NCBI GenBank assembly: GCA_905234685.1 | Contig: CAJOIR010000011.1 | Location: 1-53,568, forward strand | Direction: 5' to 3' | Source of the DNA: Paludibacteraceae bacterium | Lineage (GTDB): Bacteria; Bacteroidota; Bacteroidia; Bacteroidales; Paludibacteraceae | Length of the DNA: 53,568 nt | Part shown: one piece after another, positions 9,137 through 18,300 of the stretch | Numbering within the stretch: position 1 is the first letter of the stretch | How the letters are laid out: each line of letters starts with the position of its first letter | Notes under the pieces: model-generated | What the model saw: the letters and a program-made list of their open reading frames with translations, nothing else | What the model was told of the DNA's origin: nothing | The model's database searches: none | Translations under genes and position numbers: made by a program

Positions 9137-9166
9137 CAAAGATACAAATTTATTTCATAATGCAAG
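9137..9166 (-). promoter_or_regulatory. Promoter of uxaC
   Basis: Minus strand: TATCTTTG (9137-9144) with CTTG (9163-9166) 18 bases upstream. The spacer is slightly shorter than the usual 19-20. The element is back to back with the leuS promoter. Confidence 0.65.
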
Positions 9167-9196
9167 TGTATAAATTGACGCAATATGTAAGAAAGG

Positions 9197-9228
9197 TTTG
9201 TAATGTTTATGAAAAATCACTACCTTTG
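9197..9228 (+). promoter_or_regulatory. Promoter of leuS
   Basis: TTTG (9197-9200), 20 bases, then TACCTTTG (9221-9228): a letter-perfect Bacteroidota promoter 30 bases before the leuS ATG. This position also rules out longer starts upstream in the open frame. Confidence 0.9.
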
Positions 9229-9258
9229 CACGCTGTAAAAACACATAAAACAGACATC

Positions 9259-12111
9259 ATGGAATACGATTTCAGAGAGATAGAGCAGCGCTGGCAGAAG
9301 CAGTGGCGTGACAGTGGATTGTACAAGGTTGACAACAAGAGCGACAAGCCTAAATATTATGTGCTTGACATGTTCCCTTACCCCTCGGGCGCAGGTTTGC
9401 ATGTCGGACATCCGCTTGGCTATATCGCTACCGACATATACAGCCGCTACATGCGTCTCTGTGGTTACAACGTGTTGCATCCGATGGGCTTCGATGCTTA
9501 CGGTCTGCCTGCAGAACAGTATGCCATTCAGACCGGGCAGCATCCTGAGGTGACTACCGAAAAGAACATTGCCCGCTACAAAGAGCAACTCGGCAAGATA
9601 GGTTTCTGCTACGACTGGGACCGCGAGGTGCGCACCTGCGACCCAGACTACTATAAGTGGACGCAGTGGGCATTCCGGAAGATGTTCAACTCCTTCTATT
9701 GCAACACCTCTCAGAAGGCTCAGCCCATAACTGACCTGATCAGACATTTCTCTGAGAAGGGTAGTGCAGACCTTGATGTTGCTCAGTCGGAAGAACTCTC
9801 TTTCTCTGCTGCCGAATGGAACAACATGTCAGAACATGAGCAGCAGCAGGTGCTTATGAACTACCGTCTTGCCTATCTGGCTGACACCAAAGTCAACTGG
9901 TGCCCGGCTCTTGGCACTGTGCTTGCCAACGACGAGGTCAGCGAGGGTCTCTCAGTGCGCGGAGGTCACCCTGTTGAGCAGCGTGTCATGCGTCAGTGGA
10001 GTCTCCGTGTCAGTGCCTATGCACAGCGTCTGTTGGAAGGGCTTGACCGAATCGACTGGTCAGAGTCGATAAAGGATACACAGCGCAACTGGATAGGCAG
10101 GAGCGAAGGTGCCGAGATGCAGTTCAAGGTGGCAGGCAAAGACTTGGAGTTCACTATTTTCACTACCCGTGCCGACACTGTGTTCGGTGTCACATTCATG
10201 GTACTTGCACCTGAGTCGGAGTATGTCAGTCATGTGGTTACCGAAGACCACAGGCAGGAGGTCGATGAATACCTCGCATGGGTTCGCCGCCGCACTGAGC
10301 GTGAGCGCATAGCTGACCGCAAGGTGACCGGTGTCTTTACAGGTTCCTATGCCATCAATCCGCTTACAGAAAAGGAGATCCCAATCTACATAAGTGATTA
10401 TGTGCTTGCCGGATATGGTACAGGTGCTATAATGGCGGTGCCTGCGCATGACAGCCGTGACTATGCTTTCGCACGTCATTTCAACCTGCCAATAATACCT
10501 CTTATCGAGGGTGCCGATGTCAGTGAGCAGTCGTTCGATGCCAAGGAGGGAGTCATGATGAACTCGGGTTTCCTCAACGGCATGCAGGTGAAGGATGCTA
10601 TCGCTGCCATGAAACAGTATATAACCGAACATGGTATAGGCAAAGTGAAGGTCAACTATCGTCTTCGTGATGCCATATTCTCACGTCAGCGCTATTGGGG
10701 CGAACCTTTCCCTGTCTATTACAAGGACGGAATGCCGTATATGATACCCGAAGAGTGCCTGCCTCTCCGTCTGCCTGAAGTGGACAGGTTCCTGCCTACC
10801 GAGACAGGTGAACCCCCTCTCGGCAATGCACAACTCTGGGCTTGGGATGAGAAGAAACAGTGCGTAGTGGAAAGCAGAAAGGCAAAAACTGAAAACGGTG
10901 TCTATCCTCTCGAACTCTGCACCATGCCCGGTTTCGCAGGCTCGTCAGCCTACTATCTCCGTTATATGGACCCGCATAACGACTCTGCTCTCGTCGGCAG
11001 ACAGGCTAATGACTACTGGCAACAGGTTGACCTCTATCTCGGAGGCTCGGAGCATGCTACAGGTCACCTCATCTATTCACGCTTCTGGAACAAGTTCCTC
11101 TTTGACCTCGGACTCGTGTGCAAGGACGAACCTTATGCCAAACTAATCAATCAGGGCATGATTCAGGGACGGAGCAACTTTGTATATCGCTATATAGGCG
11201 AAGGTGCTACAGGCAATCTGTATGTCAGTTTCAACCTCATAGACCAGCCTCAGTACAAGGACAAAGTGCAGGCTATCCATGTGGATGTCAACATAGTGAA
11301 GAATGATGTGCTTGATGTCAATGCTTTCCGCAACTGGATGCCTGAATACAAGAACGCTCAGTTTGTCTATTCTGACGGCACGACTGATGAGGACAACCCC
11401 TATATCGGTATGCCTTCGGAGAAACAGTATATCTGCGGTTGGGCTATAGAGAAGATGTCGAAGTCGATGTTCAATGTTGTCAACCCTGACGATATGGTAG
11501 AGCGGTATGGAGCCGACACGTTGCGCCTGTACGAGATGTTCCTCGGGCCGTTGGAGATGTCCAAACCGTGGGACACCAACGGCATTGACGGTGTGCACCG
11601 CTTCCTCAGGAAACTCTGGAATATGTATGAGAACATCACCGAAGAGGAACCTTCGGCAGATGAGTTGCGCTCGTTGCATAAACTAATAAAGAAAGTGACA
11701 TGGGATATCGAGCATTTCTCGTTCAACACCAGCATACCTGCTTTCATGATAGCGCAGAGTGAACTGCAGAAATGCAGTAAGCGCGCTGTACTGGAGCCTC
11801 TTGCAATACTTATAGCACCTTATGCACCTCATCTTGCAGAAGAGATGTATCATCGTTGCGGTCATGATACGAGTGTCTGTGATGCCCAGTGGCCTGAATG
11901 TATAGAGGCATATCTCGTTGAAGATACACAGAAGTACCCTGTGCAGTTCAACGGTAAGGTGCGTTTCACTATAGAAGTGCCGAAGGATATGTCTCGTGAG
12001 GAGGTGGAGAAGACTGTCATGGCAGATCCGCAGACCGACAAATATCTGCAAGGCGCTACACCCAAGAAGGTCATTGTCGTGCCTGGGAGAATAGTCAATA
12101 TCGTTATTTGA
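9259..12111 (+). CDS. leuS: Leucyl-tRNA synthetase
   Basis: LeuRS charges tRNA-Leu. The 950-aa protein starts at ATG 9259 ([16 protein letters not shown]), just after a perfect promoter; the open frame reaches back to 9091, but that would overlap the uxaC start. The class I motifs are present: HVGH at 48-51 and KMSKS at 732-736. The connective editing domain contains [18 protein letters not shown] and [17 protein letters not shown]. It is about 90 residues longer than E. coli LeuRS because of insertions near residues 158-200 and just before KMSKS (GRSNFVYRY onward), as in other Bacteroidota. It ends at a strong hairpin at 12139-12169. Confidence 0.98.
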   Translation: MEYDFREIEQRWQKQWRDSGLYKVDNKSDKPKYYVLDMFPYPSGAGLHVGHPLGYIATDIYSRYMRLCGYNVLHPMGFDAYGLPAEQYAIQTGQHPEVTTEKNIARYKEQLGKIGFCYDWDREVRTCDPDYYKWTQWAFRKMFNSFYCNTSQKAQPITDLIRHFSEKGSADLDVAQSEELSFSAAEWNNMSEHEQQQVLMNYRLAYLADTKVNWCPALGTVLANDEVSEGLSVRGGHPVEQRVMRQWSLRVSAYAQRLLEGLDRIDWSESIKDTQRNWIGRSEGAEMQFKVAGKDLEFTIFTTRADTVFGVTFMVLAPESEYVSHVVTEDHRQEVDEYLAWVRRRTERERIADRKVTGVFTGSYAINPLTEKEIPIYISDYVLAGYGTGAIMAVPAHDSRDYAFARHFNLPIIPLIEGADVSEQSFDAKEGVMMNSGFLNGMQVKDAIAAMKQYITEHGIGKVKVNYRLRDAIFSRQRYWGEPFPVYYKDGMPYMIPEECLPLRLPEVDRFLPTETGEPPLGNAQLWAWDEKKQCVVESRKAKTENGVYPLELCTMPGFAGSSAYYLRYMDPHNDSALVGRQANDYWQQVDLYLGGSEHATGHLIYSRFWNKFLFDLGLVCKDEPYAKLINQGMIQGRSNFVYRYIGEGATGNLYVSFNLIDQPQYKDKVQAIHVDVNIVKNDVLDVNAFRNWMPEYKNAQFVYSDGTTDEDNPYIGMPSEKQYICGWAIEKMSKSMFNVVNPDDMVERYGADTLRLYEMFLGPLEMSKPWDTNGIDGVHRFLRKLWNMYENITEEEPSADELRSLHKLIKKVTWDIEHFSFNTSIPAFMIAQSELQKCSKRAVLEPLAILIAPYAPHLAEEMYHRCGHDTSVCDAQWPECIEAYLVEDTQKYPVQFNGKVRFTIEVPKDMSREEVEKTVMADPQTDKYLQGATPKKVIVVPGRIVNIVI

Positions 12112-12131
12112 GTTAATAAGAAATAAACACA

Positions 12132-12193
12132 AAAAACAAGAGAGACTGTCGTCTGACGGTCTCTCTTTTGTGAACCAGCTGGGGCTCGAACCC
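12132..12193 (-). repeat. Partial tRNA-Lys copy: 3' end plus terminator (copy 1 of 62-bp direct repeat)
   Basis: These 62 bases are identical to 12274-12335. They hold the terminator hairpin and the last 23 bases of tRNA-Lys (acceptor strand plus most of the T-arm), but the sequence upstream of the T-arm is unrelated to tRNA. The copies are offset by 142 bp, with 80 bp of unique DNA between them (12194-12273). Intact gene at one end and a 3' fragment at the other is the pattern left by tRNA-targeting integrases, though here almost nothing remains between. Confidence 0.85.
12139..12169. terminator. leuS terminator (hairpin copy 1)
   Basis: The arms 12139-12150 and 12155-12166 pair over 12 bp (AGAGAGAC...GTCTCTCT outer part) around a GTCT loop, followed by TTTT on the plus strand; an A-run on the other side would give a T-run on the minus strand. 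It can end leuS transcription. Confidence 0.85.
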
Positions 12194-12273
12194 GGAGAAA
12201 CATTAATAATGTTTCGACTGTCAAATCTCCGTGCCTTTCATATTCTCCGAAGTATGCGTAGGCGCATACGCTT

Positions 12274-12335
12274 AAAAACAAGAGAGACTGTCGTCTGACG
12301 GTCTCTCTTTTGTGAACCAGCTGGGGCTCGAACCC
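12274..12335 (-). repeat. 62-bp direct repeat, copy 2 (inside intact tRNA-Lys)
   Basis: Identical to 12132-12193. This copy covers the terminator and the 3' 23 bases of the intact tRNA-Lys gene. Confidence 0.85.
12281..12311. terminator. tRNA-Lys terminator (hairpin copy 2)
   Basis: Second copy of the 12-bp hairpin, immediately beyond the tRNA-Lys 3' end on the minus strand, followed in that direction by TTGTTTTT. Confidence 0.85.
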
Positions 12336-12385
12336 AGGACCCCATCCTTAAAAGGGATGTGCTCTACCTGCTGAGCTACTGATTC
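12313..12385 (-). tRNA. tRNA-Lys (TTT)
   Basis: On the minus strand 73 bases fold as a cloverleaf: acceptor GAATCAG/CTGGTTC with one G-U pair, TA at positions 8-9, D-arm GCTC/GAGC, anticodon stem CATCC/GGATG with loop CTTTTAA (anticodon TTT, Lys), T-arm CTGGG-TTCGAGC-CCCAG and discriminator A. CCA is not encoded. The gene has a perfect promoter upstream, and its 3' end is duplicated at 12132-12193. Confidence 0.95.
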
Positions 12386-12451
12386 TCCCAATTATGAAAA
12401 AACTCTTATCTATTTTGGCTTGGAAGATAGCCTCTCTTCCGAAAGCGGGTG

Positions 12452-12483
12452 CAAAAGTACTGCAAACTTTTCATACACGCAAG
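12452..12483 (-). promoter_or_regulatory. Promoter of tRNA-Lys
   Basis: Minus strand: TACTTTTG (12452-12459), exactly 20 bases, CTTG (12480-12483). The bases after the -7 box (CACCCGC) match those after the tRNA-Asp promoter. The rest of the gene-free stretch 12386-12761 shows only this element and the promoter at 12672-12703. Confidence 0.8.
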
Positions 12484-12671
12484 AAAAAAATGCACTAACC
12501 CGTAAAATCTTCTTTGTGCCTTGCTGTCGCTGTCTCAAGGACAGAGTTTGCTGATTCTTGTCAAACTTTACTATTTTTAAGATTGCCCGTAATAAAACTC
12601 GCATTATCACATGCTGTAATATACTCTATTTTAAGAAAGGCTTCGCAGAGGTTAAGAAACAATTGCTGTTG

Positions 12672-12703
12672 CTTGGCAGGTTGACAGGATTGTGGTAATT
12701 TTG
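12672..12703 (+). promoter_or_regulatory. Promoter of the PVGD-tail protein gene, with structured leader
   Basis: CTTG (12672-12675), 20 bases, TAATTTTG (12696-12703). The leader downstream contains a hairpin, TGCCTTT/AAAGGCA, at about 12720-12739, then TTTGGGG. A similar promoter-leader pair precedes the RhuM gene (14244 onward). Confidence 0.8.
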
Positions 12704-12761
12704 CACACTGAGAATAATGTGCCTTTCTCTGTAAAGGCATATTTGGGGTACAAAAATATAT

Positions 12762-13769
12762 GTGTTTATTGATTGTGTGCTAACTTTGAAAAGGTTGCTT
12801 TCATATATACTCTTGCTGCTGCTCGCATGCCCGTCTGAGGCGTATGCCTATGCTACTGCCGTATATGGTGTCGGCGCATCGCAGCCAAGGCAGTTGTCGG
12901 TCTATGGAGGCCGTGTGGCTCAGGCTGATGTCGCTCGTGAACCTGTTGCCAGTGCTCCTGTACCTGTTGTGGCACCTGTCGGAACGCATCCTGTCACTGC
13001 CGCCGAGATTCGTGGTGAGTACCGCACTTATCATTCGTCTGTGAAGCAGTACGGAGGCTACGAGACCATCAGGAAAGCCTCTTATCCTGTCTATCGTGGC
13101 AGCAACAGCTCCGCCCGCCAACTCAGCACTTATGGAGGCGCTTCGCCAATACCATCAACTGGCTCGTCCGCACGTCAGACGGCATCTGCTTCCGCTACTG
13201 CGGGCACTGTGTCTGTACCGGTGTCGCCATTCACGTCTTCTTCGTCTTCTTCGCAGTCATGTAATCAATACCTCGCTATCCAAAGTCCGGTCTCTACTCC
13301 TTCACTCGGCTATGAGGCTGCCTCCAAGACCATCGGTGAGACTCTCGCTGAAACACTCACCGGCTCCACGCGCTCCTCAGTCCGTAGAAGAGGCGGCGGT
13401 GGGCCTGGTAATACAGATGATGCAATCATAGATTGGATTTTTAGTATGATATATGATGAAGATGCCGATGATGGGCATGGTGCATGGTGGGAGGCGCTTG
13501 CATATACTTCAGGAACGGGAGCTAATACGGTTTATTATCTTAATCTTGACAGACTGTTGCAGTTTATAGAAGAATACAAAGCCTCGCATAATGGAGATTC
13601 GCCTGATGATTTCCCTGATGGTTTCGACCTTGAGAACTGGTTGTCATCAAACCCGACAAGCCGCGATGGAATCACTTTTGGTCTTCCTGTGGGTGATGCC
13701 GTGTTGCCGTTGGCAGCAATGCTACTTCTCTATTCGCTTTCGCTTCTCTGCCGCAGGCGCTCTGCTTGA
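12762..13769 (+). CDS. Exported protein with C-terminal PVGD/membrane/RRR tail
   Basis: The 335-aa product is not a known family to me. It has an N-terminal signal or anchor (LKRLLSYILLLLLACPSEAYA), a Ser/Ala/Thr-rich low-complexity region with repeated RQLSVYGG and ARQLSTYGG units (to about residue 200), a basic RRRGGGG patch, an acidic region (DDAIIDWIFSMIYDEDADD), and a C-terminal tail made of PVGD (309-312), about 18 hydrophobic residues and RRR (331-333). This three-part tail resembles bacterial CTERM sorting signals such as the PID-CTERM type. The start is uncertain: GTG 12762 or TTG 12786. The same module opens the 1194-aa protein at 28704. Confidence 0.75.
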   Translation: MFIDCVLTLKRLLSYILLLLLACPSEAYAYATAVYGVGASQPRQLSVYGGRVAQADVAREPVASAPVPVVAPVGTHPVTAAEIRGEYRTYHSSVKQYGGYETIRKASYPVYRGSNSSARQLSTYGGASPIPSTGSSARQTASASATAGTVSVPVSPFTSSSSSSQSCNQYLAIQSPVSTPSLGYEAASKTIGETLAETLTGSTRSSVRRRGGGGPGNTDDAIIDWIFSMIYDEDADDGHGAWWEALAYTSGTGANTVYYLNLDRLLQFIEEYKASHNGDSPDDFPDGFDLENWLSSNPTSRDGITFGLPVGDAVLPLAAMLLLYSLSLLCRRRSA

Positions 13770-13811
13770 CACGACTCTGTTACCCATGCCTGAAGTGTTG
13801 AAAAAATGTAT

Positions 13812-13870
13812 GGCACTTTTGGCACTTTTGGCACTTTTGGCACAATTGGCACTTTCGGCACTTTCGGCAC
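13812..13870 (+). repeat. 9-bp tandem repeat (GGCACTTTT), 6.6 copies
   Basis: Units begin at 13812, 13821, 13830, 13839, 13848, 13857 and 13866. Some carry AATT or TTTC variants. A C8A8 tract follows at about 13872-13887. It lies in the 616-bp gene-free stretch 13770-14385. Confidence 0.9.
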
Positions 13871-13889
13871 ACCCCCCCCAAAAAAAATG

Positions 13890-13917
13890 TTTCAGGTTTC
13901 AGGTTTCAAGTTTCAGG
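13890..13917 (+). repeat. 7-bp tandem repeat (TTTCAGG), 4 copies
   Basis: Units at 13890, 13897, 13904 (TTTCAAG) and 13911. It follows the 9-bp repeat and the C8A8 tract directly. Confidence 0.9.
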
Positions 13918-13946
13918 TTCCCACAATTCCTCAATTAGCCAATTAA

Positions 13947-13978
13947 CCTCTTAGCCTCTTTACCTCTTCACCTCAACC
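13947..13978 (+). repeat. 8-bp tandem repeat (CCTCTTAG-like), 4 copies
   Basis: CCTCTTAG, CCTCTTTA, CCTCTTCA and CCTCAACC follow one another without gaps; the last two bases vary between units. Confidence 0.85.
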
Positions 13979-13986
13979 CCTAATCC

Positions 13987-14008
13987 ACTATAGGATTACT
14001 ATAGGATC
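13987..14008 (+). repeat. 11-bp direct repeat (ACTATAGGATT)
   Basis: ACTATAGGATT at 13987-13997 is followed directly by ACTATAGGATC at 13998-14008. Confidence 0.85.
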
Positions 14009-14073
14009 TCTCTTCAAAAAGGATATGGTTTCGTAGCGGACACTACCGTTCGGAAATATTAAAAAAAATGCAT

Positions 14074-14098
14074 GGGATTTTTGGGATTTTGGGATTTT
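14074..14098 (+). repeat. GGGATTTT tandem repeat, 3 copies
   Basis: GGGATTTTT, GGGATTTT, GGGATTTT: the fifth distinct short tandem repeat in the same 300 bp. Confidence 0.85.
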
Positions 14099-14140
14099 CT
14101 ATATCAGAGTCGGTCGTATCTGCGGAATGGTATCAAATGG

Positions 14141-14159
14141 TACAATCTTTAAGATTGTA
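14141..14159. promoter_or_regulatory. Inverted repeat upstream of the RhuM promoter
   Basis: TACAATCT (14141-14148), TTA, AGATTGTA (14152-14159): a perfect 8-bp dyad about 85 bases before the -33 box of the RhuM-family gene. It may be a regulator-binding site; no T-run follows. Confidence 0.45.
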
Positions 14160-14243
14160 TGCAATAATATTTGGTACTTATGTGCATAAAAATATATTAT
14201 TTTTAAGATAGAGTATGTATATCTTGTGAAAACGCCTGCCGGT

Positions 14244-14275
14244 TTTGTCAGTTTTGCCGTTTTGTAGTAATTTTG
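14244..14275 (+). promoter_or_regulatory. Promoter of the RhuM-family gene
   Basis: TTTG (14244-14247), 20 bases, TAATTTTG (14268-14275): a perfect match. The leader to 14385 is about 100 bases and shares AATGTGC and TTTGGGG elements with the leader at 12704-12761. Confidence 0.85.
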
Positions 14276-14385
14276 CATTGTCCGAAGAATGTGCTTTGTG
14301 CAGAAACGATTTTTGGGGAGTAAAAAAACACATTTCCGGCTCTTCGATGAGTAGAATGAAAAGAAACATGTATTTGTTGTGACCA

Positions 14386-15261
14386 ATGGCAGCCGAACTG
14401 CAGAAATATAATGAGGATGACAGCGTTGTGGTGTATCGCAGTGCTGATAATTCGGTGTTGCTGAATGTGCAAATTGCAGATGAAACTGTTTGGCTGACTC
14501 AACAGCAAATAGCAACTTTGTTTCAGAAGGCGAAATCCACTATCAGTTATCATATCTCCAATATTTTCAAAGAGGGGGAGTTGGACGAAAAAGTGGTTGT
14601 TCGAAAAATTCGAATTACCACTCAGCACGGTGCATTGAGCGACAAAACACAAAGTGACGAATTGAACTTGTATAACTTGGACGTGATTATTTCTGTCGGT
14701 TACAGAGTTCATTCAGTACAGGGTACACGTTTCCGTCAGTGGGCGACAAAAGTGCTTAATAACTATCTGAGGCATGGTTACGCCATAAGTGACCGTTTCG
14801 AACGTTTGGAGCAGCGGGTAGCACGAACAGAACGGCAGATTGAATACTTCGTGCGTGCTTCGTTGCCTTCGCGAGAAGGAATATTTGCTGACGGGCAGAT
14901 ATATGATGCTTTTGAGTTCATAGAAAGATTGATAAAATCTGCGCAAAAATCGATACTGTTGATTGATAACTACGTGGATGATTCGGTATTGACGATGATG
15001 AGTGAAAAGCAGAGTGGAGTAACAGTTGATATTTATACCAAGGAAATACCCGAGGTGCTGCAATTGGCTCAGAAACATTTCAATACTCAATATGGCGGCT
15101 TGACGCTGCATACTACACAGATTTGTCATGACAGATTCCTTATTGTTGATGACAAAACCGTTTTTCTCATAGGTGCATCGCTCAAAGATGCAGGCAAACG
15201 TCTGTTCGCCTTCACCCAGATGGATGAAAAGCAGATAGATGTGATTAAAAACAGATTATAA
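14386..15261 (+). CDS. RhuM-family DNA-binding protein with C-terminal PLD-like region
   Basis: The 291-aa product has the RhuM-family signature: VWLTQQQIATLFQKAKSTISYHISNIFKEGEL (a helix-turn-helix-like start), TTQHGALSDKTQ, and LYNLDVIISVGYRVHSVQGTRFRQWATKVL. The C-terminal part (about 170-291) carries AQKSILLIDNYVDD and HDRFLIVDD (H248) with IGASLKDAGKRLFAF, as in RhuM proteins with a phospholipase-D-like fold; only one HxD-like site is seen, so nuclease activity is doubtful. RhuM was named for a Salmonella island gene, and its biochemical role is not established. It is the only non-envelope gene in the 12.7-44.6 kb array and has its own perfect promoter. Confidence 0.88.
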   Translation: MAAELQKYNEDDSVVVYRSADNSVLLNVQIADETVWLTQQQIATLFQKAKSTISYHISNIFKEGELDEKVVVRKIRITTQHGALSDKTQSDELNLYNLDVIISVGYRVHSVQGTRFRQWATKVLNNYLRHGYAISDRFERLEQRVARTERQIEYFVRASLPSREGIFADGQIYDAFEFIERLIKSAQKSILLIDNYVDDSVLTMMSEKQSGVTVDIYTKEIPEVLQLAQKHFNTQYGGLTLHTTQICHDRFLIVDDKTVFLIGASLKDAGKRLFAFTQMDEKQIDVIKNRL

Positions 15262-15320
15262 TTATCAAAAATAACAATAAAGTTACAAAACTGAATTTTG
15301 ATTACACAAGATAGATTACT

Positions 15321-18300
15321 ATGAAACAATTCTACATACATATTTTTAAAACCGCATTGTTAATGCTGTTGCTCGGCGGAGCAACGTCTGTCTTCGCACA
15401 GACATACAACAATGGCACATGGTATTCGCTATATAATTCAACTGGAGGTAATCGAAATACCGATACTGGAGGTGATATGACAAATAGTCTATCAGTGTTC
15501 TCTCCCACTGACGGAAGTGTTTCTCTTGAAACATACATGACAGTGGATAGAATAACCAAAACTAAACCTGCGGAATATGAATTAAAAATTGGCAATGCAA
15601 CCATAAGTGTTTCTAAGTCTGAAGCCGAAAACGCTGTTACAGTTTCGGGTAAAGGTTTGGCGAAAAAATACTCATATACCTATATCACAAAACAATTAAC
15701 TCCATTAGATAACAATAAAGTTTCTGAGAACATAACTTCTGCAAAAGTCTCTTATACTTATACCTTTTATAATGCTGCGCGTACCGTATATGTGAGGAAT
15801 ATAAAAATTCCTCTCAAACAGCATATTCTTCTTGATAATAATAGTACTTATGGTACAGCGACATTAGGAGCAACAAATAGTGCGGCGAAGAATTTTGGCA
15901 ATCAGGCATGGGGCTCGGCTAAGAGTAATGACGCATATCAAGTAAAGATGCGTTCATTCCTCACAGCAAACAACATCTCTGTTACCATAGAAAATTATGG
16001 ATCATATTCAGGGGAAGCGGACGCTTTTAGTTTCAGTTCAGCAGAATCAACACAAACAAAATCATTCAATGTGGGTGCTAATGCATGTGCAAGTTCCAAT
16101 GGTGCCGCCAACACGTCTTGCTCATCAGGTGTTCTTGGCAATATCAGCAAATATTATTTTAACGTTTATTTCTATCCACAGCAGAAACATGCTCTTAAAG
16201 GTACCTGCCATGCCAGAGTGAAAATAACTGACGGCACAAGTACTGCATACGTCTATATTGTAGGTACTTGTGTAAAGCAGACTCCCTCAATCAGCACTTG
16301 TGTGACATTCAAAAATCAAGATTTGCATTATGCTGACCTGTTGTCAAATGTTGTAAATAACGGTGTTGCTGTAGGTCATCAAGGTCAGACTGTAGTAGGT
16401 TCTTGGAGTCCAGTTCCTGCCAATGCTACTATAAACGGTTGCACCGATACTTATACTTTCAAGTTTACGCCTACAGAAACAAAGTATTATAATACGCAAA
16501 ACAATGGCAGTGATATCACATGTACGTTGAACCTAAGTAGCGGTAATTTTGTAAAGAACAATCAGAGTGTGACATGGAATGAATATAATGAAACCTTGAA
16601 TCAGATTGAGACAGGTCAGACATACTACCTTCACGCTACATGTAATGCCATTGCGGGAAATGCCACAAGTGTGAAGATGCACTATGAGGTGTCGGAGAAG
16701 GACGCCGGCGTGACAGTGACAATAAATGAAGAAGATGGTACTATGACAGTTACAGGCAAGGGAACTTTCAAACTGACTGCTTCACACGCTGGTGACTGCA
16801 ACTGGGAATCTTCAAATAGTATTACCAAATCTTTCAAGGCGGTTGGCACGATACCCACACTACCTGTGTCAATCACAGCTTCTGCCATTACCTATGGTTC
16901 ACCGTTGTATGTCTCTAAAATCACTGCCGACAAGCCCACTGTGGGTGGCAACCCGGTGGCAGGCCGTTACTGCTGGGAGGATAGTACCGATGTGCTCGAT
17001 GCCGGCACTTACACCGACCGCACCGTTATATTCATACCTACAGACGTAGACAGTTATAGCACCGCCACAAAGACAGGTGTGACCGTAACAGTCAACATGG
17101 CTAATGCCGAATACAAATGGAACGTTGGCGATGCTATACGTGAAAATACAACATATAATAATCCCGTAACTTGTATTCCTTCAGAAAGCGCAACACTTAC
17201 TATTGATGGTACCCCTGTTAATGTAACGGCTTCTATTACCAACGACGGAGCGCTAACCGTAGGAGAAATAGCTGAAGGCCAGTCAGAAGGTTCTGTGAAA
17301 CTCAAAGTTGTTCATGCTGGCAATAGTAATTATAATGGGTTTACTATAACCAAGACATGCCGAGTTCTGCCTAAGAGTACTGTGTGCGTGCCTGTGGAAG
17401 AGTTTGATGAAGAATTCTTTAGAAATTCATATGTTAGTACCGGAGGTGATGGTGATGTAAGATGGAATGAAATAACCACTGATTTAAATCACCTTAACGA
17501 AAACAACGTAGACATGGGTGAGGTACGTGCCAGATATCGTCTCCATAGAGGCATCGCATTGGGTAAAGCATCTAACTATAAACCGGATATTCCGAGTTTA
17601 TCATGGAATATGGACGAAATTATTCAAAGCGCTTCTAAAACCAATTCAGTAGTGTTGGCATTTACCGGTGTGCCTGATCAATTAAAACTGACCACAGTCA
17701 TTCAAGAGTATTTGTATTTGGGTATCGACGGTTTTTTATCCGGGAACTGGTCTTTTGTTTATAGTCGTATGGACGCTGTCATAAAAAGGTGGAAAATTGA
17801 ACAGAGTCCTACTCCTAATGATGAAGATTTTGAACAGATAGAAATGTTTGATGCTCCTTGTGATGCTGACACGAAGAATTACAATACGAATGTGATATTA
17901 TCACAAAATGACAAAACATATAATCTCAAACCCGACACGCGATATATAAGAATTACATATATAGGTTTCTTCACGGGCTTTATTACAAATCTTCAGATTA
18001 CTCGCAGACAATACTTGAAAGCAGAAACCACAGAGAATCCGGATGCTGACAGGAATAGTCGCACTGAGGTGAAGACTCTGACTTTCGGCAACAACGATCA
18101 TCCGCTGCAACAGCCTCAGATGTTCTACCTTAACTATTCAAGCGTGGCAGGCTCAAGTTTAGACTGGTGCGGCAATCAAAAAGGTTATATCAATGTGACA
18201 AGCGACAATGATGCTTTCTATGCTGATGTAGAGAAGATAGAGGATAAGACTGACTTCGACATGTATGGTTCATACGCAGTGCGTGTACGCTGCACTGATG

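Noticed and set aside
9091..9258. N-terminal extension of leuS in the open frame
   Set aside because: It overlaps the uxaC start and contains the perfect leuS promoter; the conserved LeuRS N-terminus begins at 9259.
12194..12273. A second tRNA (type II) formed by the partial tRNA-Lys copy
   Set aside because: No D-arm or anticodon stem can be formed from the 80 bp next to the T-arm-like end; the copy is a fragment.
13591..13938. Open frame running through the GGCACTTTT repeats
   Set aside because: It starts inside the 335-aa gene in another frame and its Leu/Ala runs come from the microsatellite.
13812..14098. CRISPR-like array
   Set aside because: Units are 7-11 bp without spacers; these are microsatellites. 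No CRISPR array was seen anywhere in the window.
14141..14159. Intrinsic terminator for the PVGD gene
   Set aside because: The 8-bp dyad has no T-run and lies far from the stop codon; it fits a regulatory site better.
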